Below are positions 17,442 through 26,114 of a DNA stretch of 34,155 nt, in pieces. The notes beneath the pieces are model-generated. The model was not told the origin of the DNA. It saw only the letters and a program-made list of their open reading frames with translations, and did no database searches. The DNA comes from Cellulomonas uda (GTDB lineage Bacteria > Actinomycetota > Actinomycetes > Actinomycetales > Cellulomonadaceae), in the NCBI RefSeq assembly GCF_006538705.1, contig NZ_BJLP01000044.1, forward strand, positions 1 to 34,155. Reading direction: 5' to 3'. How positions within the stretch are numbered: the first letter of the stretch is position 1; each line of letters opens with the position of its first letter. Both the position numbers and the translations under genes were made by a program.

Positions 17442-18803
17442 ATGGGTGCGCACCACGCGCGGACGGGCGGTGCCGGCGACGCGCCGGACCGCCCGTCGGC
17501 GCCCCGCCCCGCCGACCTGGCAGGCTTGCGCGACGTGGACGACCGCCGGGTGAGCCACCGCGACGAGTTCTGGCGACGCTCGATGCGGGCGTGGGACGTC
17601 GCGTTCTGGATCATGATCACGATCAGCGCGGCGTTCGCCGTGCCCGGCGCCCCGAGCGTCGCGCGGGCGCTCGGCACGCTCGCCGGCTTCGTCGTCATGG
17701 CGCTCGCGTACTACGGGCTCGGCCGACGAGGGGCGCGCCGCGGCGACGCGCGGCTGACGCAGGCGTACCTCGTCGTGGTCGTCCTGGTCATGACATACGA
17801 GACCTGGGCCGCCGAGCTCGGCATCGTGCTGCTGTTCGTCGCGTACTCCCACATCTGGTTCTTCGCGCTGTCGCGCCTGCAGGGCGTGGCGTGGACCGTG
17901 CTGCTCACCACGGGCGTCGTGGTCGCGACCGCGCTGCGGGTGCGCGCCGATCCGGTGGACCTGCCGTCCATCGCCGGTCAGGCGACGCTCGGCATGGTGT
18001 TCTCGATCGGCCTTGGCCTGTGGGTCACGTACGTCGCCGAGCAGAGCGAGGAGCGCGGCGCGCTGCTCGACGACCTGCGCGCCACGCAGGCCGCGCTCGC
18101 CGCGAGCCACCACGAGCAGGGCGTGCACGCGGAACGCGCTCGCCTCGCGCAGGAGATCCACGACACGCTCGCGCAGGGGTTCACGAGCGTGGTGATGCTC
18201 GCGCAGACCGCGTCGGCCGAGCTCGACACGGTCCTCGACACGGTGCTCGACGCGGCGCCCGGCGCCCCGGCGGACGCGGGACCCGGGCTCGGTGCCGAGC
18301 GCGTGCGCGAGCGGCTCACGCAGATCGAGTCGGTCGCGCGCGACAACCTGGCCGAGGCCCGCGCGCTCGTCGCGGCGTTCGCACCGCCCGCGCTCGACGA
18401 CGGACTCGCGGCCGCGCTGCACCGGCTGGGCGACCAGCTGCACGCGCAGACGGGCCTGGACGTGCGTGTCGAGACGCAGGACGTCGGCGAGCTGACGCAG
18501 GAGACCGCCGTGACGCTCCTGCGCGCCGCGCAGGAGTCGCTGGCGAACGTGCGTCGGCACGCGGACGCCGCCGGCGTGACGGTCCGGCTGCGACGCTCGG
18601 GCGAGCTCGTGGAGCTGGAGGTCGCCGACGACGGCCGCGGTGTGCGCGACGACGACCGCGAGGGCAACGGGGTGCGCGGCATGCGCGAGCGCGCGCGCTC
18701 CGCCGGCGGCGACCTCCGGCTGACCGGGACGCCCGGTGCGGGCACGCGCGTCGTGCTGCGCCTGCCGTCGGCACCGGACGTGCGCACGGAGGCGATCGCA
18801 TGA
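17442..18803 (+). CDS. NarL-family sensor histidine kinase
   Basis: The 453-aa kinase has a membrane part with about five or six helices (residues 45-200), a coiled linker, and a HisKA_3 phosphoacceptor domain with H240 in ARLAQEIHDTLAQGF. A C-terminal ATP-binding domain follows (N-box AAQESLANVRRHADA, G-box VADDGRGVRD, and GNGVRGMRERARSAGGDL). No large extracellular domain is visible, typical of kinases that sense membrane stress or their partner exporter. The ATG at 17442 has a weak ribosome site; a later start near GTG 17534 is possible. The stop overlaps the regulator start (ATGA at 18800-18803). Confidence 0.92.
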   Translation: MGAHHARTGGAGDAPDRPSAPRPADLAGLRDVDDRRVSHRDEFWRRSMRAWDVAFWIMITISAAFAVPGAPSVARALGTLAGFVVMALAYYGLGRRGARRGDARLTQAYLVVVVLVMTYETWAAELGIVLLFVAYSHIWFFALSRLQGVAWTVLLTTGVVVATALRVRADPVDLPSIAGQATLGMVFSIGLGLWVTYVAEQSEERGALLDDLRATQAALAASHHEQGVHAERARLAQEIHDTLAQGFTSVVMLAQTASAELDTVLDTVLDAAPGAPADAGPGLGAERVRERLTQIESVARDNLAEARALVAAFAPPALDDGLAAALHRLGDQLHAQTGLDVRVETQDVGELTQETAVTLLRAAQESLANVRRHADAAGVTVRLRRSGELVELEVADDGRGVRDDDREGNGVRGMRERARSAGGDLRLTGTPGAGTRVVLRLPSAPDVRTEAIA

Positions 18804-19456
18804 GCACGACGTCCGACGAGGCCGCGGGGACGGTGCTCCGGGTCCTCGTCGCGGACGACCACCCGGTGGTGCGCTCGGGCATCGCGGGGCTGCTGGGGGT
18901 CGAGCCCGACATCGACGTCGTCGGCGAGGCGGCCGACGGCGAAGAAGCGCTCGTGCTCGCGCACGCGCTGCACCCGGACCTGGTGCTCATGGACCTGCGG
19001 ATGCCGCGGCTCGACGGTGCGGGCGCGACCGCGCGGGTCGTCGCCGAGCTCCCGGGCACGCACGTGCTCGTGCTGACGACCTACGAGACCGACGCCGACA
19101 TCCTGCGTGCCGTCGAGGCCGGCGCCACCGGGTACCTGCTCAAGGACACCCCGCGCGCCGAGCTGGTCGCGGGCGTGCGGGCCGCCGCGCGGGGCGAGGC
19201 GGCGCTCTCGCCGTCGGTCGCGCGGCGGCTCGTGCAGCAGGTGCGCGGCACGGGCGAGCGCCTCACGGCACGCGAGACGCAGGTGCTCGCCGCCGTCGCG
19301 CGCGGGCTGTCGAACGCCGCCGTCGGAGCCGAGCTGTTCATCTCCGAGGCGACCGTCAAGACGCACCTGCTGCGGGTGTTCGCCAAGCTCGGCGTCGACG
19401 ACCGCACGCACGCCGTCACGGTCGCGATGTCCCGCGGCATCCTGCCGTCCGCCTGA
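18800..19456 (+). CDS. NarL/LuxR-type response regulator
   Basis: The 218-aa regulator has a receiver domain with the acidic pair in VLVADDHPVVRSG, the phosphoacceptor D65 in LVLMDLRMPRLDG, the Thr switch in VLVLTTYETD and the lysine in GYLLKDTP. A LuxR helix-turn-helix follows (about residues 152-210: RLTARETQVLAAVARGLSNA, then SEATVKTHLLRVFAKLGV). It overlaps the kinase gene by four bases and closes the operon. It likely controls the ABC exporter genes upstream. Confidence 0.94.
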   Translation: MSTTSDEAAGTVLRVLVADDHPVVRSGIAGLLGVEPDIDVVGEAADGEEALVLAHALHPDLVLMDLRMPRLDGAGATARVVAELPGTHVLVLTTYETDADILRAVEAGATGYLLKDTPRAELVAGVRAAARGEAALSPSVARRLVQQVRGTGERLTARETQVLAAVARGLSNAAVGAELFISEATVKTHLLRVFAKLGVDDRTHAVTVAMSRGILPSA

Positions 19457-19502
19457 CCGAGGTCACGCGGACGGCAGGCACCGCAGTCGCAGGCACCGGA
19501 CG

Positions 19503-21638
19503 TCAGCCGCAGGCGCCCTCGACCGCACCGCCCTGCGGGGTGTACGACCACTGCGCACCACCGTCGAGCTCGAGCCCCACGCAGAAGTCCGTGCCGTCGT
19601 TCGAGCCCGGGTCGAACGTCACGCGCTCGGCGCCCGAGGTCACCTCCGAGACGTCCTTCGAGCCGTCGCCCGTCGTCAGGACGTACCGGCCGCCCTCGAT
19701 CGACAGCGCGTTCGGCGTGAGCGGGCTCGCCGACGGGTCGACGTAGTACACCGAGACCTCGATGCCGAGCGAGTAGAGGTCGCTCTGCGCGGCCCAGGAC
19801 GCCTCGTCCCAGTCCCAGGTCTCCTCGCCGTCGCCGGAGCCAGGGTCGGTACCGTCGCCGGAGCCGCCGCCCACGTCGATGTCGCCGTCCTCCTCCTCGT
19901 AGGTCCACTCGTCGTCGAGCGAGCCGCCCAGGTCGTCGAGGCCCTCGAGCTCGGGCACCGTGGCGAGACCGCCGAGCCCCCCGAGCGCCCCCATGCCGAG
20001 GCTCGAGGACAGGTCCCCGAAGTTCTCCTCGAGCCACTGCTGGTCCTCGAGCTTGCCGTCCTTCTGCAGGCGCACCAGGTTCTCGAGCATCGTGCCGTAG
20101 GCGTGCGCGACCGTCGCGAGGACGGACACGCGGTACCCGCCGTCCTCCTCGACCGCGACGAGGCCGAGGTCCTCCAGGCCCAGCTCGACGAGTCCCTGGT
20201 TGTCGGCGATGCAGCGCTTCTCGCCGTCGGCGTCGCCCCCGGTCGTCGTGGCGCACGTGCCCTCGACGACGACGGTCTCACCGTCGCCCGAGAGCGCGAC
20301 CCGCCGGGGCTGCAGGAGCTGGCGACCCGAGCCGAGGTCGCGCGAGTCGAACGACGCCTCGTCGACCGTCACCACGGTGTCGGACGCCGACAGGTCACCG
20401 ACCCACTGGGAGACGTACACGTCCATGAACCGGCGCTCGCCCTCCGCGAGCGTGCCGGACAGCGAGTCCATGTCGCCCGAGCTGATCCCGGCGAGCGCCT
20501 CGGTGAACGCGACACCCGCGTCCTTGGCCGAGGTCAGCGCGGCACCGTCGTCGGACGGCATCGCGCCGCGCGTGCCGCCCTGCGCGACCGTGACGTACTC
20601 GCCGATCGTCATGAGCGGGCTGACGTACCAGTCACCGCCCTCCTCGACCGCCATGAGGAACGGCAGCTGCTCCTCGCCCTGGGCGTCCCACGTCAGCTCG
20701 GCGGCGTCGAGCGACCACGGCAGCGCGTCGTCGATCTGCTGCACCGCCTCGTCGCGCTCGCCGCCCGTCGGCACCGGCTGGCCGTACGCCTCGAGCACCG
20801 GCGTGAGCGCCTCGATCGCGAGGTCCGTGAGCTCCGCCGCGTCGGCGTCGACCGTGAGCGTGCCGCCCGCGATCGAGACCTTCGCGAGGCCCTCGTCGAC
20901 CTCCTCGACCTGGAGGTCCAGGCCCTCGATGTCGATCGCGAGCGCGTCCAGCGCGGCGCGCAGCTTCTCCGGGTCGACCGACCTGCCGTCGCCGGCCAGG
21001 TCGTCGAGCCCGTCGACGCCGTCGAACGCGTCGCGGAACGAGCCGACCTCCGACGGCGAGAGGACGCCGTACACGGCGACGCCGTCCTTGTCCGCGACGC
21101 CCTCGACGAGCTGCGTCACGGCTGCCTCGGGCGACGCGGCGCCGCCCAGCTTGCTCAGCACCGTCGCCCAGGCGGCGTAGCCACCGGCGCCGACGACCGC
21201 GACCGCCGCGACGGCCACCCCGACCCACAGGCCCGTGCGGCGTCGGCGCGGCTGCGCGCCGACCGGGGCGAACTCCGCGCCGGGCGCGTCGACGCCGTCC
21301 TGCGGGACGACGGGGGCGACCGGACCGGTGGGGCTCGGGAAGGCGTCCGGCGTGGCCGGCTGCACGGCCGGCTGCACGGTGGGCTGCACGGTGGGCTGCA
21401 CGGTGGGCTGCGCGGCCTGCTGCGGGGCGTCCTGCTGCGAGGCCGCGCCGCGCGCCGCGACCGCGGCGGCGACCGCCGGGTCACCCTGCGCCGCGAGCCA
21501 GCCCAGCAGCTCGGGGTAGGCGGCGGGGTGCGCGGCGATCCGCGCGCGCAGGTCGGGTCGCTCGGCTGCGAGCCGCGCGAGCTCGGCGGGCGACGTCGAC
21601 GGGTCGTCGAGAGCGGCGGCTGTCGGGTCGTGGGTCAT
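19503..21638 (-). CDS. Membrane-anchored protein with N-terminal LRV-type domain
   Basis: The 711-aa protein has an N-terminal helical module (about residues 10-65, with LARLAAERPDLRARIAAHPAAYPELLGWLA) that resembles variant leucine-rich repeat domains of actinobacterial proteins. A QPTV-repeat linker and a basic RRRR stop-transfer region follow, then one membrane helix (about 138-160, GLWVGVAVAAVAVVGAGGYA). The remaining roughly 550 residues are acidic and probably extracellular. They contain two low-complexity Gly/Asp stretches and few cysteines, with one near the C-terminus (GTDFCVGLELDGG). The ATG at 21636-21638 follows GGGGAG closely; an ATG at 21659 lacks a ribosome site. It is convergent with the response regulator. 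The function is unknown. Confidence 0.85.
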   Translation of the reverse strand: MTHDPTAAALDDPSTSPAELARLAAERPDLRARIAAHPAAYPELLGWLAAQGDPAVAAAVAARGAASQQDAPQQAAQPTVQPTVQPTVQPAVQPATPDAFPSPTGPVAPVVPQDGVDAPGAEFAPVGAQPRRRRTGLWVGVAVAAVAVVGAGGYAAWATVLSKLGGAASPEAAVTQLVEGVADKDGVAVYGVLSPSEVGSFRDAFDGVDGLDDLAGDGRSVDPEKLRAALDALAIDIEGLDLQVEEVDEGLAKVSIAGGTLTVDADAAELTDLAIEALTPVLEAYGQPVPTGGERDEAVQQIDDALPWSLDAAELTWDAQGEEQLPFLMAVEEGGDWYVSPLMTIGEYVTVAQGGTRGAMPSDDGAALTSAKDAGVAFTEALAGISSGDMDSLSGTLAEGERRFMDVYVSQWVGDLSASDTVVTVDEASFDSRDLGSGRQLLQPRRVALSGDGETVVVEGTCATTTGGDADGEKRCIADNQGLVELGLEDLGLVAVEEDGGYRVSVLATVAHAYGTMLENLVRLQKDGKLEDQQWLEENFGDLSSSLGMGALGGLGGLATVPELEGLDDLGGSLDDEWTYEEEDGDIDVGGGSGDGTDPGSGDGEETWDWDEASWAAQSDLYSLGIEVSVYYVDPSASPLTPNALSIEGGRYVLTTGDGSKDVSEVTSGAERVTFDPGSNDGTDFCVGLELDGGAQWSYTPQGGAVEGACG
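21358..21417 (-). repeat. 12-bp tandem repeat encoding a QPTV linker
   Basis: Five head-to-tail 12-base units of GGCTGCACGGTG type (first and last units vary slightly) encode QPTV/QPAV repeats on the minus strand. They form the cytoplasmic linker between the LRV-like domain and the membrane helix. Confidence 0.9.
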
Positions 21639-21771
21639 GGCTCCCCCTGTCGGGCTCATGCGCCGCCGGCGGGCGACGAACAGGCAACTGTAGGGGGGAC
21701 GAACCGGGCGCCGGGAGCGCTTTGACCCGCTCGCGCCAGAATTCACCTGGCAGGGTGGCAGACTGACCGCC

Positions 21772-22839
21772 GTGCGCGACCTGGCCCGGCTCCCCAAGGC
21801 GCACCTGCACCTGCACTTCACGGGCTCGATGCGGGTGAGCACGCTCGGCGAGCTCGCCGAGCAGCACGGCATCCGCCTGCCGGGCGCGCTGCTCGACTCC
21901 GACCCGCTGCACGTGCCGGCGACCGAGCGCGGCTGGTTCCGGTTCCAGCGCCTGTACGACGCGGCGCGCGCGTGCGTGCGCGGCGAGGCCGACATGCGGC
22001 GCGTGATCGCGGAGGCGGTCGCCGACGACGCTGCCGAGGGGTCGGGGCGACTCGAGATCCAGGTCGACCCGACGTCGTACGCGCCGTTCGTCGGCGGCAT
22101 CACCCCCGCGCTCGAGATCGTGCTCGACGAGGCGCGCGCCGCGAGCGTGCGGCACGCCGTGTCCGTCGGCGTCGTCGTCGCCGCGTCCCGCATGCGGCAC
22201 CCGCTCGAGGCCCGCACGCTCGCCCGGCTCGCCGCGCGGTACGCGGGCGACGGCTCGGGTGACGTGATCGGGTTCGGCCTGTCGAACGACGAGCGTCGCG
22301 GCGACACCGCCGAGTTCGCCGCGGCGTTCGCGATCGCGCGCCGCGCCGGGCTGGCCGCCGTGCCGCACGGCGGCGAGCTGCTGGGCCCCGCGCACGTGCA
22401 CGACGTGGTGACGCACCTGCACCCGGACCGGCTGGGGCACGGGGTGCGCACGGGCGAGGACCCGCGCCTCCTGCACGACGTCGTCGAGCGCGGCATCGCG
22501 CTCGAGGTCTGTCCCGCGTCGAACGTGTCGCTCGGCGTCTACCCCGACGCGGGTGCGGTGCCGTTGGGCGCGCTCGTCGACGCGGGCGCGCAGGTGGCGC
22601 TCGGGGCGGACGACCCGCTGCTGTTCCGGTCGCGTCTCGTCGCGCAGTACGAGGTCGCGCGGGACGTGCACGGGTTCGACGACGACGCCCTCGCGGACCT
22701 GGCGCGCGCGTCGATCCGCGCGAGCCGCGCCGACGACGCCACCCGGGTGCGCCTGCTCGCGGGCGTGGACGCGTGGCTCGCCGCGCCGGCACCCGCCCCG
22801 GTCCTGACGGCCCGGGGCGGCGCGGACCGGAACCCCTGA
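21772..22839 (+). CDS. Adenosine deaminase-like metallohydrolase
   Basis: The 355-aa protein belongs to the adenosine/AMP deaminase branch of the amidohydrolases, which remove the 6-amino group of purine nucleosides using one zinc. The metal histidines are H13 and H15 in KAHLHLHFTGS. Other active-site residues are H199 and E202 in PHGGEL, the histidine in LGHGVR, and D280-D281 in LGADDPLLF. The first motif departs from the textbook KxELHVHLDG: the Glu and Asp are His and Thr here, so substrate choice could differ (plain adenosine, aminofutalosine-type or another nucleoside). GTG at 21772 is the only sensible start; no clear Shine-Dalgarno precedes it. The neighbour downstream is an SDR gene. 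Confidence 0.88.
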   Translation: MRDLARLPKAHLHLHFTGSMRVSTLGELAEQHGIRLPGALLDSDPLHVPATERGWFRFQRLYDAARACVRGEADMRRVIAEAVADDAAEGSGRLEIQVDPTSYAPFVGGITPALEIVLDEARAASVRHAVSVGVVVAASRMRHPLEARTLARLAARYAGDGSGDVIGFGLSNDERRGDTAEFAAAFAIARRAGLAAVPHGGELLGPAHVHDVVTHLHPDRLGHGVRTGEDPRLLHDVVERGIALEVCPASNVSLGVYPDAGAVPLGALVDAGAQVALGADDPLLFRSRLVAQYEVARDVHGFDDDALADLARASIRASRADDATRVRLLAGVDAWLAAPAPAPVLTARGGADRNP

Positions 22840-22912
22840 CCGTCCCGCTGCACCGTCCCGCCCGAGCCCGCGGCCGGTCCACCACCGCCCGCATCGTCCC
22901 CGAGAGGTCCTC

Positions 22913-23689
22913 ATGTCACTCGTCCTGGTCACCGGCTCCACCGACGGCATCGGCCTGGAGTCCGCCCGCCGTCTCCTCGACGCGGGCCACCAGGTCGTCG
23001 CGCACGCCCGCGACGCGCAGCGTGCCGCGCACGTGCGTGCCGTCCTCCCGGGCCTGCGCGACGTCGTCGTCGGCGACCTCACCTCGCTCGCGCAGACGCG
23101 GGCCCTCGCGGACGCCGCGACGTCCGCCGCCGGGGGCGCGTACGACGCGGTGATCCACAACGCCGGTGTGGGCGGCGGTGCGCCGCGGACCCCGACCGCC
23201 GACGGCCTCGAGCGGATCGTCCAGGTGAACACGGTCGCGCCGTACGTCCTGACCGCGCTCATGCCCCGCCCGGGCCGCCTCGTGTACCTGACGTCGGGGC
23301 TCGAGTCGGACGGCCGCGCCGTGCTCGACGACCTGCTGTGGGAGTCGCGCCCGTGGGACGGCATGCAGGCGTACTCGGACTCCAAGCTCTACGACGTGAT
23401 GCTCGCGTTCGCCGTCGCGCGCCTGTGGCCGGACGTCCTGTCGACCGCGGTGGACCCGGGCTGGATCAAGACCAAGCTGGGCGGCCCGGACGCGTGGGAC
23501 GAGGTCGGGGACGGCGCGGCGACCCAGGTGTGGCTCGCGACCGCCGACGACGACGCCGCGCGCGTCACCGGCCGCTACCTCAAGCGGTTCGCCGTGCTCG
23601 ACGCGAACCCGCAGGCCTCCGACGTCACGCTGCAGGACGAGCTGCTCGACCGGCTCGCCGCGCTCACCGGGGTCGTGCTCCCGCGCTGA
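22913..23689 (+). CDS. Short-chain dehydrogenase/reductase
   Basis: The 258-aa protein has the classical SDR pattern: cofactor motif TGSTDGIG (residues 7-14), N83 in HNAG, S128 in YLTSG, and Y154-x3-K158 in YSDSK. It should oxidise or reduce a hydroxyl/carbonyl compound with NAD(P)H; the substrate cannot be told from sequence. The ATG at 22913 follows GAGAGG. It lies 73 bases after the deaminase-like gene and ends four bases from the convergent murB stop. Confidence 0.93.
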   Translation: MSLVLVTGSTDGIGLESARRLLDAGHQVVAHARDAQRAAHVRAVLPGLRDVVVGDLTSLAQTRALADAATSAAGGAYDAVIHNAGVGGGAPRTPTADGLERIVQVNTVAPYVLTALMPRPGRLVYLTSGLESDGRAVLDDLLWESRPWDGMQAYSDSKLYDVMLAFAVARLWPDVLSTAVDPGWIKTKLGGPDAWDEVGDGAATQVWLATADDDAARVTGRYLKRFAVLDANPQASDVTLQDELLDRLAALTGVVLPR

Positions 23690-23693
23690 CGCC

Positions 23694-24806
23694 TCAGAGC
23701 GTCACGCCGACGAGCACGGGCTCGGGCTCGAGGGTCACGCCGAACGCGGCGCGCACCCCGTCGCGGACCTGACGCGCGAGCGCGACGACGTCCGCGGCGC
23801 CGGCACCCCCGCGGTTGGTGAGCGCGAGCGTGTGCTTGGTCGACAGCGCCGCCGGGCCGGGCATGCCGAACCCGCGCGCGAACCCGGCGTGCTCGATCAG
23901 CCATGCCGCGCTCGTCTTCACCACGCCGTCGCCCGCCGGGTAGCGGGGCGCCTCGGCGGGCAGCCGTGCGGCCGTGGCCTCGTCGAGGAGCGGGTTCGTG
24001 AAGAACGAGCCCGCGCTGCGGGTGTCCGCGTCCGCCGGGTCGAGCACCATGCCCTTGCGGCCGCGCAGCTCGAGCACCGCGGCGCGCACGTCCAGCAGCG
24101 GCGCACGCTCGCCGACCTCGACGCCGAGCGTGCGCGCGAGCTCGGCGTACGCGATCGGCGCGGAGAGCGTGCCCTGACGGAGCTGGAACGTCACGTCGAG
24201 CACCACGTAGCGCGGCGTCGGGCCCCAGGGCGCGCGCTCGTCGACCGGGTCGCGGGGGTCGCGCCGCGGGTCGTCGGCGGCGAGCAGGGAGCGCTTGAGC
24301 AGCGACGTGCGGTAGCCGAACCGCAGGTCGACGAGGGGCAGGGTCCGCACCCGCAGGCGCTCGCGGTCCCACACCCGCACGGTCGCGATGGTCTGCGCGA
24401 CCTCCTGCCCGTACGCACCGACGTTCTGCACGGGCGTCGCGCCCGTCGAGCCCGGGATCCCCGACAGCGCCTCGATGCCGTAGAGGCGGTGCGAGGTCGC
24501 CTCGGCGACCACGTCGTCCCAGGGCGTGCCCGCGGGCACCGTGTACGTCACGCCCGCGCACGCCGAGTGGTCGGGCACGTCGATGCCCGTGCGCGTGTCC
24601 CGCACGACGAGGCCGTCGAACCCCTCGTCGGACACCAGGAGGTTCGAGCCGCCCCCGAGCACCAGGACGGGCTCGCCCGCCTCGTCGGCGGTGCGGACAG
24701 CGTCGATCAGCTCGTCCTCGCTCGTCGTCGCGACGAACCGGGCGACCGGCCCGCCGACGCCGAGGGTCGTCAGGTCAGCGAGACGGGGTGCGGTGCCGAC
24801 GGTCAT
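23694..24806 (-). CDS. murB: UDP-N-acetylenolpyruvoylglucosamine reductase
   Basis: The 370-aa flavoenzyme reduces UDP-GlcNAc-enolpyruvate to UDP-MurNAc in peptidoglycan synthesis, using FAD and NADPH. The FAD-binding half has LGGGSNLLVSDEGFDGLVV and SGIPGSTGATPVQNVGAYGQ. The substrate domain has FGYRTSLLKR and the catalytic serine motif RSAGSFFTNP. The ATG at 24804-24806 follows GGAGG with only one base between, an unusually short spacing. The upstream MFS gene ends nine bases before this start, so murB may be co-transcribed with the LacI-controlled transporter pair. Confidence 0.96.
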   Translation of the reverse strand: MTVGTAPRLADLTTLGVGGPVARFVATTSEDELIDAVRTADEAGEPVLVLGGGSNLLVSDEGFDGLVVRDTRTGIDVPDHSACAGVTYTVPAGTPWDDVVAEATSHRLYGIEALSGIPGSTGATPVQNVGAYGQEVAQTIATVRVWDRERLRVRTLPLVDLRFGYRTSLLKRSLLAADDPRRDPRDPVDERAPWGPTPRYVVLDVTFQLRQGTLSAPIAYAELARTLGVEVGERAPLLDVRAAVLELRGRKGMVLDPADADTRSAGSFFTNPLLDEATAARLPAEAPRYPAGDGVVKTSAAWLIEHAGFARGFGMPGPAALSTKHTLALTNRGGAGAADVVALARQVRDGVRAAFGVTLEPEPVLVGVTL

Positions 24807-24815
24807 GCCTCCAGG

Positions 24816-26114
24816 CTACGGGCGGGTGCGGGACTCGTCGTCCGCGTCCGTCGTGACGTCGTCGGTGGCGGCACGCAGGTGTGCGGCCGCACCCGCGACG
24901 AGGATGCCGAGCGCGACGGGCACGAGGATCACCAGCAGCGCGTGCCGGTAGCCGACGTGCTGCGCGAGCAGGCCGAGCAGCGGCGGCCCGGCGAGGAACG
25001 CCGAGTAGCCGATCGTCGACACGACGCTCACGCGCGCGGCGGCACGCAGCGGGTCGTCGGCCGCCGCGCTCATGCCCACCGGGAAGCCGAGCGCGGCACC
25101 CGCACCCCACGCGACGATCCCGATGAGCGCGAGCCACATGGTCGGCGCGAGCCCGAACAGGGCCAGGCCGACGAGCGCGAGGACCGCGCACAGCCGCAGC
25201 ACGAACACGCGCCCGTACCGGTCGAGCAGCGCGGTGCCGAACCAGCGCATGCCCGTCATCGACGCGAGGAACAGGCCCAGCGCGACCGCGCCGAGCGCGT
25301 GCGGGGTCTCGAACCCGTCGACCACCGCGAGGCTCACCCAGTCGTTCGCGGAACCCTCGGTGAGCGCGGCCGCCAGGACGACGAGGCCGATGAGCAGCGT
25401 GCGCGGCTCCAGCCACGCGGCGAACGCTCGTCGGGCCCGGCCGGACCCGGCCTGCGCGGCCTCGTGGTGCTCGACGACGACCTGCGCCTCGTGGTCCACC
25501 AGGAACAGCCGCACCGACCACACCACCGCGACCATCGACAGCGCCAGGACCACGGGAAGGTGCACGACGACCGGCACGTGCAGCCACGCCGCGACCGCGG
25601 CGATGCCCGCGGCCGCCACCGTGCCGAGCGAGAACCCCGCGTGGTAGCGCGGCATGACGGTGCGCCCGAGCCGCTGCTCGACGACCGCGCCCTCGACGTT
25701 CATGGCCGCGTCCCACACGCCCGTGCCCACGCCGTAGACCACGAGCCCGACCGCGGCGAGGACCACCGAGCCGGCCGCGACGCCCACCGCGGCGAGCGCG
25801 AGACCGCTCGCGTTGAGGAGCGCGGAGTACAGGACGGTCCGGCGCGCACCGAGGTGCTCGATGATCGTCCCGGACAGCGGGAGCGCGACGAGCGACCCCA
25901 CGGACCCGACGAGCAGCAGCAGCCCCATGCGGCCCGCGGACAGCTCGAGGCCGTCGCGCACCGCGGGCAGGCGCGAGGCCCAGCTGGCGAAGTTGAAGCC
26001 GGACAGGAAGAACACGGCGAACACCGCGAACGACGCGGCACGCACCGGGTCGCGTCGGAACCCTGCGGTCACTGACCTGTCCTCCACCTCGTCGTGGCTT
26101 CGCGTGCTGCTCAC
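24816..26114 (-). CDS. Major facilitator superfamily transporter 1
   Basis: The 432-aa protein has about twelve membrane helices and the layout of the YbjJ/fucose-permease-like MFS group. Signs are ASWASRLPAVRDGLELSAGR near the N-terminus, EHLGARRTVLYSALLNASGL after helix 2 and VWDAAMNVEGAVVEQRLGR before helix 5. The GTG at 26112-26114 overlaps the stop of MFS2 (GTGA at 26111-26114) and is preceded by a strong AGGAGGT ten bases upstream. The two transporters resemble each other throughout, so they look like a tandem duplication. The substrate is unknown; a sugar or small solute is plausible given the LacI-type regulator. Confidence 0.92.
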   Translation of the reverse strand: MSSTRSHDEVEDRSVTAGFRRDPVRAASFAVFAVFFLSGFNFASWASRLPAVRDGLELSAGRMGLLLLVGSVGSLVALPLSGTIIEHLGARRTVLYSALLNASGLALAAVGVAAGSVVLAAVGLVVYGVGTGVWDAAMNVEGAVVEQRLGRTVMPRYHAGFSLGTVAAAGIAAVAAWLHVPVVVHLPVVLALSMVAVVWSVRLFLVDHEAQVVVEHHEAAQAGSGRARRAFAAWLEPRTLLIGLVVLAAALTEGSANDWVSLAVVDGFETPHALGAVALGLFLASMTGMRWFGTALLDRYGRVFVLRLCAVLALVGLALFGLAPTMWLALIGIVAWGAGAALGFPVGMSAAADDPLRAAARVSVVSTIGYSAFLAGPPLLGLLAQHVGYRHALLVILVPVALGILVAGAAAHLRAATDDVTTDADDESRTRP

